NCBI GenBank assembly: GCA_021613375.1
Contig: CM038717.1
Span: 41,218,128 to 41,282,127, forward strand
DNA length: 64,000 nucleotides
Reading direction: 5' to 3'
DNA from: Megaleporinus macrocephalus
Lineage: Eukaryota; Chordata; Actinopteri; Characiformes; Anostomidae
A program made the position numbers and the translations under genes. The stretch's first letter is position 1. Each line of letters begins with the position of its first letter. Below are positions 45,001 through 57,000 of the stretch, in pieces. The notes beneath the pieces were generated by a model. That model was not told the origin of the DNA, made no database searches, and worked only from the letters and a program-made list of their open reading frames with translations.

Positions 45001-48000
45001 TTTTTTTTGGATAGGGGCGATCTAGAGTTCTGGTATAAATGTACGAGCCCAGGTTCAAGGTGAACATACACAGCGTCTATCTGCTGTTATATTAGTATGT
45101 ACTCTGTTGGAACCAAACTGTCCTACTAGCTTGGTTCTGGAATCATGCCAGGCAAGCAGGGCCCAAAACCTTTGATTGAAAACTGCTGGTCAGTAGATTT
45201 TTACCTGCCCAACTGAGTGGACGCCGGCTGTTTCTGAACCTCCAGGTTAAAGACTTGAGTAAATTCATAACAGCACCATTCGGTACTTCAACGCCACATC
45301 ACTCAAGCCTTCAACCTGGAAGCTTTGCCTTCAAACAGCCAGCGTCCACTCAGTTGCCTGTAGCGCAGAGGCCGTGCCTAAACCATGCATTAGTGACTAA
45401 ACTCAGTGAATTGGGACTGAGTCTGAAACTGGAAGAGGAATTGGGATAAGACCCAAACTTCCCACAACTATGACGGAAGCGGATAGAGCCTGTTTCTCCA
45501 ACTAAATCTAGAAGAAGAACCTGATCTCCTGGAGCCAGGATTCTGATTTAGCATCAGTGTCTGCAACTACTGGTGAAGACAGCGGCACAGAAATCGTGCT
45601 TTAGTGACTGAACTTACAAAGAACATTTAGGATACGGTCTGTATATACGACTAAAACAGAAACAAAACTCGGGGTATGTGGGCAACAGAACCAAAAATCA
45701 CCTGCACTCAGGCAAGTTTTCCAGTGGACCATCCATTAACTAAAAACATCCATTGTCGTCATTCAGTCTTACACCCAAATGACGGTTTGCTGCAGAGGAA
45801 TCATCTCATTCTACTGGACGTTGAATCTGCCTGATCGTGTGGTTGGTTGGTATTAATCTGTAGTTTACGGTTTGATCTTTAAAGATGGAGGACGCAATGA
45901 AGAGAATTACAAAAGCAGGAAAGTAAAAGATCTTCATAGGTTTTTGCGACTTGTGCACCTTTTTTTCAGGCAGGCTGGACAGAAGTCTGTGACTGGTCTC
46001 CAGCCAGTGTCAAACGAATGGTTCTCAGGACTGTACTGTGCTGTTCTGTGCTGGTGTGGATTTATGAGACCAGTTACGGTTTCTTTTTCCATGGATGTTC
46101 ACTCCCGCAAACACACACGCGCTACTCACCAACACACACGCTCTCGTCGTCCAGCTCTGCAGAGGCGTTCCTGTAGTAGCCCATGCGGCAGTGCTGGCAG
46201 TTCTGACCGCGTGTGTTGTGCTTACAGCTCACGCAGGTGACGATGTTCAGGTAGTCGATGTAGCTGCAGCGGTTGGAGTGACCGTAACACTCACAGTCTG
46301 AGAAAGAAAAGCAGGTGGAGTTACAGACTGATACAGATAGCAGAACACTCAGGAGAAGAGAGAGAGAAAGAGAGAGCAAATGAAAAGAAGTGAAATGTTG
46401 AGTAACCAAGAGAGAACAGAACATAGGTAGAATTTACAGGACCAGTCTTCTTCATGTCTCCTCAGTGGACAATGTCCAAACATGTTAGTCAGTCAAAGAC
46501 ACTACCAGACAAACGTTTTAGATACACTACCAGACAAACGTTTTAGATACACTACCAGTCAAACGTTTTAGATACACTACCAGACAAACGTTTTAGATAC
46601 ACTACCAGTTAAACGTTTCAGATACACTACCAGACAAGCGTTTCAGATACACTACCAGTCAAACGTTTTAGATACACTACCAGACAAACGTTTTAGATAC
46701 ACTACCAGTTAAACGTTTCAGATACACTACCAGACAAGCGTTTCAGATACACTACCAGTCAAACGTTTTAGATACACTACCAGACAAACGTTTTAGATAC
46801 ACTACCAGTCAAACGTTTTAGATACACTACCAGACAAACGTTTTAGATACACTACCAGTCAAACGTTTCAGATACACTACCAGACAAACGTTTTAGATAC
46901 ACTACCAGACAAACGTTTTAGATACACTACCAGTCAAACGTTTTAGATACACTACCAGACAAACGTTTTAGATACACTACCAGTCAAACGTTTCAGATAC
47001 ACTACCAGTCAAACGTTTTAGATACACTACCAGTCAAACGTTTCAGATACACTACCAGTTAAACGTTTCAGATACACTACCAGTCAAACGTTTTAGATAC
47101 ACTACCAGTCAAATGTTTCAGATACACTACCAGTCAAACGTTTTAGATACACTACCAGCCAAACGTTTCAGATACACTACCAGTCAAACGTTTCAGATAC
47201 ACTACCAGTTAAACGTTTTAGATACACTACCAGTTAAACGTTTTAGATACACTACCAGTTAAACGTTTTAGATACACTACCAGTCAAACGTTTCAGATAC
47301 ACTACCAGTCAAACGTTTTAGATACACTACCAGCCAAACGTTTTAGATACACTACCAGCCAAACGTTTTAGTACACTACCAGCCAAACGTTTTAGATACA
47401 CTACCAGTCAAACGTTTCAGATACACTACCAGTCAAACGTTTTAGATACACTACCAGTCAAATGTTTCAGATACACTACCAGTCAAACGTTTTAGATACA
47501 CTACCAGCCAAACGTTTCAGATACACTACCAGTCAAACGTTTCAGATACACTACCAGTTAAACGTTTTAGATACACTACCAGTTAAACGTTTTAGATACA
47601 CTACCAGTTAAACGTTTTAGATACACTACCAGTCAAACGTTTCAGATACACTACCAGTCAAACGTTTTAGATACACTACCAGCCAAACGTTTTAGATACA
47701 CTACCAGCCAAACGTTTTAGTACACTACCAGCCAAACGTTTTAGATACACTACCAGTCAAACGTTTCAGATACACTACCAGTTAAACGTTTTAGATACAC
47801 TACCAGTTAAACGTTTTAGATACACTACCAGTCAAACGTTTTAGATACACTACCAGACAAACGTTTCAGATACACTACCAGTCAAACGTTTCAGATACAC
47901 TACCAGCCAAACGTTTTAGATACACTACCAGCCAAACGTTTTAGATACACTACCAGTCAAACGTTTTAGATACACTACCAGTCAAACGTTTTAGATACAC

Positions 48001-51000
48001 TACCAGACAAACGTTTTAGATACACTACCAGTTAAACGTTTTAGATACACTACCAGTTAAACGTTTTAGATACACTACCAGTCAAACGTTTTAGATACAC
48101 TACCAGACAAACGTTTCAGATACACTACCAGTCAAACGTTTCAGATACACTACCAGCCAAACGTTTTAGATACACTACCAGCCAAACGTTTTAGATACAC
48201 TACCAGTCAAACGTTTTAGATACACTACCAGACAAACGTTTTAGATACACTACCAGACAAACGTTTTAGATACACTACCAGCCAAACGTTTTAGTACACT
48301 ACCAGTCAAACGTTTTAGATACACTACCAGACAAACGTTTTAGTACACTACCAGACAAACGTTTTAGATACACTACCAGTCAAACGTTTCAGATACACTA
48401 CCAGCCAAACGTTTTAGATACACTACCAGCCAAACGTTTTAGATACACTACCAGCCAAATGTTTTAGTACACTACCAGACAAACGTTTTAGATACACTAC
48501 CAGTCAAACGTTTCAGATACACTACCAGCCAAACGTTTTAGATACACTACCAGACAAACGCTTTAGATACACTACCAGACAAACGTTTCAGATACACTAC
48601 CAGCCAAACGTTTTAGTACACTACCAGACAAACGTTTTAGATACACTACCAGTCAAACGTTTCAGATACACTACCAGTCAAACGCTTTAGATACACTACC
48701 AGTCAAACGTTTTAGATACACTACCAGACAAACGTTTTAGATACACTACCAGACAAACGTTTTAGATACACTACCAGACAAACGTTTTAGATACACTACC
48801 AGTCAAACGTTTCAGATACACTACCAGTCAAACGCTTTAGATACACTACCAGTCAAACGTTTTAGATACACTACCAGACAAACGTTTTAGATACACTACC
48901 AGACAAACGTTTCAGATACACTACCAGCCAAACGTTTCAGATACACTACCAGTCAAACGTTTTAGATACACTACCAGACAAACGTTTTAGATACACTACC
49001 AGCCAAACGTTTTAGTACACTACCAGACAAACGTTTTAGATACACTACTAGACAAACGTTTCAGATACACTACCAGACAAACGTTTTAGATACACTACCA
49101 GACAAACGTTTTAGATACACTACCAGTCAAACGTTTCAGATACACCAGCAGCCAAACGTTTTAGTACACTACCAGTCAAACGTTTTAGATACACTACCAG
49201 TTAAACGTTTTAGATACACTACCAGACAAACGTTTTAGATACACTACCAGTCAAACGTTTCAGATACACTACCAGTCAAACGCTTTAGATACACTACCAG
49301 TCAAACGTTTTAGATACACTACCAGACAAACGTTTTAGATACACTACCAGACAAACGTTTCAGATACACTACCAGCCAAACGTTTCAGATACACTACCAG
49401 TCAAACGTTTTAGATACACTACCAGACAAACGTTTTAGATACACTACCAGCCAAACGTTTTAGTACACTACCAGACAAACGTTTTAGATACACTACCAGA
49501 CAAACGTTTCAGATACACTACCAGACAAACGTTTTAGATACACTACCAGACAAACGTTTTAGATACACTACCAGTCAAACGTTTCAGATACACTACCAGC
49601 CAAACGTTTTAGTACACTACCAGTCAAACGTTTTAGATACACTACCAGTTAAACGTTTTAGATACACTACCAGACAAACGTTTTAGATACACTACCAGTC
49701 AAACGTTTCAGATACACTACCAGCCAAACGTTTTAGATACACTACCAGCCAAACGTTTTAGTACACTACCAGTTAAACGTTTTAGATACACTACCAGACA
49801 AACGTTTCAGATACACTACCAGTCAAACGTTTCAGATACACTACCAGCCAAACGTTTTAGATACACTACCAGCCAAACGTTTTAGTACACTACCAGTCAA
49901 ACGTTTCAGATGCACTACCAGACAAACGTTTCAGATGCACTACCAGACAAACGTTTCAGATACACTACCAGACAAACGTTTCAGATACACTACCAGCCAA
50001 ACGTTTTAGATTCACTACCAGTTAAACGTTTTAGATACACTACCAGACAAACGTTTTAGATTCACTACCAGTTAAACGTTTTAGATACACTACCAGACAA
50101 ACGTTTCAGATACACTACCAGACAAACGTTTCAGATACACTACCAGACAAACGTTTCAGATACACTACCAGACAAACGTTTTAGATTCACTACCAGTCAA
50201 ACGTTTTAGATACACTACCAGTCAAACGTTTTAGATTCACTACCAGTCAAACGTTTTAGATACACTACCAGTCAAACGTTTTAGTACACTACCAGACAAA
50301 CGTTTTAGATGCACTACCAGACAAACGTTTTAGATTCACTACCAGTCAAACGTTTTAGATACACTACCAGTCAAACGTTTTAGTACACTACCAGACAAAC
50401 GTTTTAGTACACTACCAGACAAACGTTTTAGATGCACTACCAGACAAACGTTTCAGATGCACTACCAGACAAACGTTTCAGATGCACTACCAGACAAACG
50501 TTTCAGATGCACTACCAGACAAACGTTTCAGATACACTACCAGCCAAACGTTTTAGATGCACTACCAGACAAACGTTTCAGATGCACTACCAGACAAACG
50601 TTTCAGATACACTACCAGACAAACGTTTCAGATGCACTACCAGACAAACGTTTCAGATACACTACCAGACAAACGTTTCAGATACACTACCAGTCAAACG
50701 TTTTAGATACACTACCAGCCAAACGTTTTAGATACACTACCAGACAAACGTTTTAGATACACTACCAGTCAAACGTTTTAGATACACTACCAGTCAAACG
50801 TTTTAGTACACTACCAGACAAACGTTTTAGATGCACTACCAGACAAACGTTTCAGATGCACTACCAGACAAACGTTTCAGATACACTACCAGACAAACGT
50901 TTCAGATACACTACCAGCCAAACGTTTTAGATTCACTACCAGTTAAACGTTTTAGATACACTACCAGACAAACGTTTTAGATTCACTACCAGTTAAACGT

Positions 51001-54000
51001 TTTAGATACACTACCAGTCAAACGTTTTAGATACACTACCAGACAAACGTTTCAGATACACTACCAGACAAACGTTTCAGATACACTACCAGACAAACGT
51101 TTTAGTACACTACCAGACAAACGTTTTAGATTCACTACCAGTCAAACGTTTTAGATACACTACCAGTCAAACGTTTTAGATACACTACGAGACAAACGTT
51201 TTAGATACACTACCAGTCAAACGTTTTAGATACACTACCAGCCAAACGTTTTAGATACACTACCAGACAAACGTTTTAGATACACTACCAGTCAAACGAT
51301 TTAGATACACTACCAGTCAAACGTTTTAGATTCACTACCAGTCAAACGTTTTAGATACACTACCAGACAAACGTTTTAGATACACTACCAGACAAACGTT
51401 TCAGATACACTACCAGACAAACGTTTTAGATACACTACCAGTCAAACGTTTTAGATACACTACCAGCCAAACGTTTCAGATACACTACCAGCCAAACGTT
51501 TCAGATACACTACCAGTCAAACGTTTTAGATACACTACCAGACAAACGTTTTAGATACACTACCAGTCAAACGTTTTAGATACACTACCAGTCAAACGCT
51601 TTAGTACACTACCAGACAAACGTTTTAGATACACTACCAGACAAACGTTTCAGATACACTACCAGCCAAACGTTTTAGATACACTACCAGACAAACGTTT
51701 TAGATACACTACCAGTCAAACGTTTTAGATTCACTACCAGACAAACGTTTTAGATACACTACCAGTCAAACGTTTTAGATACACTACCAGTCAAACGTTT
51801 TAGATACACTACCAGTCACACGTTTGAAGTACTGCTCTGTCTCTCTTCTCTTTTATTTTTTCTCTGTCTGCCTCTTTCCTTTCTCTCTTCCCTGTTTTAC
51901 TCATTGTCTCTCTTTCATCTTCCTTACATTTTTTTCTTTTTCTCTTCTCCTCGTCTCATTTTCTCTTTCTTCTCTTCTCCCTCAGTCTCTTTCAGTATCT
52001 TGATTTCTCACTTTCTTTTCTGTCTCTATCTCCTTCTTGTCTTCTATTTCTCTCTTGTCTCTTAATTTTCTATGTCCCTCTCTACCTATTGTCTTTCTTC
52101 TCACTCTTGGATTTTCTCTTCTCATCCTGTCTGCCTTGTTTTGTTGTTTTCTCTTGTTCCGGCCACTGTCTCAGTGATTTCTCTCTGTCTCTCATTTCTT
52201 TTTATCAATCTTCTACCTCTCTCTCTCTCATCTGTCTTGCACTCCCTTTTCTTTTCTTCCTACTTCTCTCTCTCTCTCCCCCTTTCTCTCTCTGCTCTCG
52301 ATGAATTCTCTCATCCTCTTTGATGAGGGTCGCTAAGTGAATCGCTAAGTGAATCGATGGCTCCCCGATTCGCGGATATGAATCAGCTGATCAGAGTGAA
52401 TCTCTAATTGCAGCTGCTGTATTGACCCGAGTCAAAAGGGAGTCACTTTCCTTTAGCCCCCACTTGAGCCCCCCAGGGGGGACGAGACGGGTCGATTTTT
52501 AAACGGGCCAGGCGAAGAGAAGCAGAGGGTGTTAAATGTGTAGTGGTGAGTGTGCATGTGTGTGCGAGAGGGAGTGAGAGAGAGAGGTAGTGGTTGTGTT
52601 TTCTTGAACGTGTGTCCTCTGAGTGCTCTTCGTGGCTGAGAGTTCACTGAGCGCGCTCAGAGCGGCTTCTGAGAAATCAGGAATGTGGCTGCTAAGGCTG
52701 TCATAGATAAAGTATAAACGTAATCCTACTTGGGAGGTGGATCATTCTCAGCACTGCAGTGACACTAACGTGGTGGTGGTGTGTTGTGCTGGTGTGAGTG
52801 GATCAGACACCGTAGTGCTGCTGGACTGTGAAGAATGGTCCACCAACCAAAACTATCCAGACAGCAGTGTCCTGTGGGCGGCGTCCTGTGTCCACTGATG
52901 AAGAACTAGAGGAACACAAACTGTGCAGCAGCAGATGAGCTACTGTCTCTGACTTTACATCTACAAGGTGGACCAGCAAGTAGTAGGAGTGTCTAATAGA
53001 GTGGACAGTGAGTAGGAGTGTCCAATAGAGTGGAGAGTGGTTAGTACGGTGGTGTAGTGGTTAATATGGTGGTGTAGTGGTTAGTATGGTGGTGTAGTGG
53101 TTAGTACGGTGGTGTAGTGGTCAGTATGGTGGTGTAGTGGTTAGTACGGTGGTGTAGTGGTTAGTATGGTGGTGTAGTGGTTAGTATGGTGGTGTAGTGG
53201 TTAGTATGGTGGTGTAGTGGTTAGTACGGTGGTGTAGTGGTTAGTATGGTGGTGTAGTGGTTAGTATGGTGGTGTAGTGGTCAGTATGGTGGTGTAGTGG
53301 TTAGTATGGTGGTGTAGTGGTTAGTATGGTGGTGTAGTGGTTAATATGGTGGGATAGTGGTTAGTATGGTGGTGTAGTGGTTAGTACGGTGGTGTAGTGG
53401 TTAGTACGGTGGTGTAGTGGTTAGTACGGTGGTGTAGTGGTTGGTACGGTGGTGTAGTGGTCGGTACGGTGGTGTAGTGGTCAGTATGATGGTGTAGTGG
53501 TCAGTACGGTGGTGTAGTGGTTAGTATGGTGGTGTAGTGGTTAGTATGGTGGTGTAGTGGTTAGTATAGTGGTGTAGTGGTCAGTATGGTGGTGTAGTGG
53601 TCAGTATGGTGGTGTAGTGGTCAGCACTGTCTCCTCACAGTAAGATGATCTGGGTTGGATTCCCGGTCTGGGTGGTTCTGTGTGGAGTGTGTATGGTCTC
53701 TCCGTGCTTGAGTGGGTTCCTCCGGGTGGTTTCCTCCCACAGTCCAAACACATGCATACCAGTAGGTGTGAGTGAGTGTGTTGACCATACAATGGACTGG
53801 CAATGTGTCCATGGTGTACCCCGTCTTTGCCTGATGACACTGGGATTGGCTCCAGCCCCCCATGAACCCAAATAGCAGGACAAAGCAGAAGATAATGTAT
53901 GTGGAGATGGATGGATATAATTATTGGAATGATGAGTGTCTTTGGATGGAGGGAGTAAATCCTCAGGAGGAACCAAAGTCAGTGGATCGGTTTTGAAGGA

Positions 54001-57000
54001 ACGTGAGAACCTGTTTTCTGCAAAACTCTCAACCTGTTCTCTCAACGATTTTGACCATTTTCAGTTAATAAAACGAGTTTAAAAAATTGAGTTAAAAATA
54101 TTAATTTAACTGTTAACCTAAATAGTCTTGGGCTTTGAAATATTTGAGAAGACTTTAAAACTGAGAGCAGCTGATAGCTGCAGCCCCAGTTTCTCCTTCA
54201 TTAAGTTTAATCCTCAGAACTGCTTAGTTGCATTTGTGTGTTTGTTGTGTGAAATATTTATGTGCTGTTCTAGAAGGAGGATTTGTAAAGGGCCGATCTC
54301 AGCAAACACTTACAGAAGGCCAATGAAATATACATGACAGACTACTAAACACCCCCCACCACACACGCACAGTCACCTATACACGTCTACACACGCTCAT
54401 CTGCATCTACAGGTCCTCACACTCTGGAACTACACTTACCTTTCACATCACACGAACCAGGCAGGAATGGAGGCGTCAGGGAAACATCAGCAGGAGAGAA
54501 TGTGAAGAAACACTCTTTAACACTTCTATTTTTATCTTTCATCTGTTCATCTTTTAGTCTGCCTCTTTATCGACTCAGCTGTTCATCCATCCTAAGATTT
54601 GTGTATGTACCCATCCAGCTGTTCATTCATCTATCCTTCCATCCATCCATCATCTACATGTTACATTCATCCAAAAAACTAAGATCTATGTATCTTTCCA
54701 TCCATCAGGTCATACATCTGTCCCTCTTTTCATCCATCTATCCATTCATCTATCCATCCACCCAACTGCCCATCTATCATGAAAAAACTGAGATTTGCAT
54801 ATTTAGGCATTTATCTGTTCCTCCATCCATCCATCCATCCCTCTATTATGAAATAACCAAGACCTGTGTATCTGGTCATTCATTCATCCAGTCATCCATC
54901 CATCCATCTGTCATGAAACAACCAAGATATCTGTAGCTGGTCATCCATCCATCCATCTGTCGTGAAACAACTAAGATATGTGTAGCTGGTCATCCATCCA
55001 TCCATCTGTCTGTCCGTCCATCTGTTATGAAACAACTACAATCCATGTATCTGGTCATCCATCCATGTATGTATCTACTGTATCTACTCCTCCACCTGCT
55101 TATCTACTATTTAAAAAATCAAGATCTGTGTATCTATTCATCTATCCTTACATCAATGCATCCGTCCATCCAACACCTCATGAATTCTTCCAACTATCAG
55201 TCTATACTTAAAAAAAACTGAGATCTGCATGTCTATCCACCATCTGGCCATTCACAATGAAAAGGCAGAGATTTATACATCTATCCCTCAATCCATCCAT
55301 CCACCCATCAACTATAAAAAGCCTAAGATCTATTCATCCATCCATCCACACATCCACTACAAGAAAGCTAAGATCTACAGTGATGGGGTATTCGGGCACT
55401 TTTGTTTTTGTATATTCTTCCAGTTTAATTATATTCATTCATTTATTCATTCATTTATTGTATTTATCCATTCACATCAATTCACTCATCCACAACAAGT
55501 TTGCTATGATCTATACAGGCATGCGTCCAATTCTGCCTCACCTTTGAAGTCATCGTATATGATTCCCTTTAGCCTCATAGGCTGAGGTCCTCCAGACAGC
55601 AGGAACTTCAGCAGAGCTTCAGAGATAAAAATCAATTTATTCTTCTTTAATAGAGATGATGCTCGAGATCTAGTTTAGGGAAGCCTTCACCCAAACACTC
55701 CAACTAAATAAGCACTAGCAGGAGCTTCACACACCTCAGGCCATTTCAACTGGACACACTACGGCCGTTTTACAGCTCCCTGGTCCGAGCAGTCGAAACA
55801 CATACACACAGCAGTGAGGGCGACTACAGCAGGAACAGGACCTAGCACTACTACACGCTAACAGAAGATAAATCCAGTTCACGCTGTGTCTCATTTCAGG
55901 ACGGTTGTTTGGTAGAGCGCATGCTTTGCAGCATCCTCAGCAGCTGCGGTACCTGGACGAGCCTTCTTCTGCATCCAGCACCAAATAACACAGCCTGTCA
56001 AATCATATCCACTGCATCATAATTCCTGACCCTCAATCAGCTGTGAGGTGTTGAGGGGTTTGAAAGAGGAGTGAGAGACGAGGAAGGCAGTTACTGAGCT
56101 AAAAGAAATGAGAGGGAATAAAATAGATACATGGATAAAACGAGATGTGTAATATTTATGTACCTGCAAGAGATTCAACACAAAACCTTCCGTTATTTTT
56201 TCTTCTCTCTGCTTCAAAACCACAACTGAGGTTAAGAGCTAAGTTTTGGGTTCAGCTGGAGCTTAACCTTCCTCATTGTTCATCAACTTCACCAAAGTAT
56301 AAACCCTTCATCTCATATACTTTAATTAATGCAAGTGAAACTGGTTTGCTGACAACTTTACACACCAGCAAACCAGTTTCACCTTCATTAATGAAAGTAT
56401 ATGAGATGAAGGGTTTATAATTTAGTGAAGCTGATGAACAGTGAGGGAGGTAAAGCTACACTACAAAGCATTGGCTCGTCTCTTCACGCGCATATGAACT
56501 TGAGTCTTGAGAATATGTCGGCACAACCTTTGCAGCTGTAACAGCTTCAGCTCTTCTGGGAAGGCTCTCCACACGGTTTAGGAGAGTGTTTATGGGAATG
56601 TTTGACAGTTGTGATGTTGGACAAGAAGGTCTGGATCGCAGTCTCCGCTCTAATTCATTCCAAAGGTGTTCTATCAGGTTGAGGTCAGCATTCTTTGTGC
56701 ACTGGTGGGCAATCATGTTGAAACAGGAAACTGTTCCCATAAAGTTGAGAGCATGAAATTGTCCAGAGTCTCTTGGTCTGCTGAAGCATTAAGAGTTCCT
56801 TTCACTGGAACTAAGGGTCCGAGCCCACCTCCTGAAAAACAACCCCACACCATAATGCCCCCTCCACCAAACCTTACACTCAACACAATGCAGTTAGACA
56901 AGTACTGTTCTCTTGGCAGCTGCCAAACCCAGACTTGTCCATCAGATTGCCAGAAGGTGAAGCGTGATTGGTCACTCCAGAGAACACTTTACACCACTGT

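Noticed and set aside
46495..51830. Possible CRISPR-like array (short direct repeats)
   Set aside because: Units are contiguous with no unique spacers, and the setting is a vertebrate intron. It is a minisatellite.
52072..52323. Ser/Leu/Phe-rich + frames
   Set aside because: Translation of a pyrimidine-rich tract; no coding signature.
55905..55945. tRNA-Ala gene
   Set aside because: Only the D-loop to anticodon portion matches. No acceptor stem, TPsiC arm or terminator, so it is listed as a relic only.
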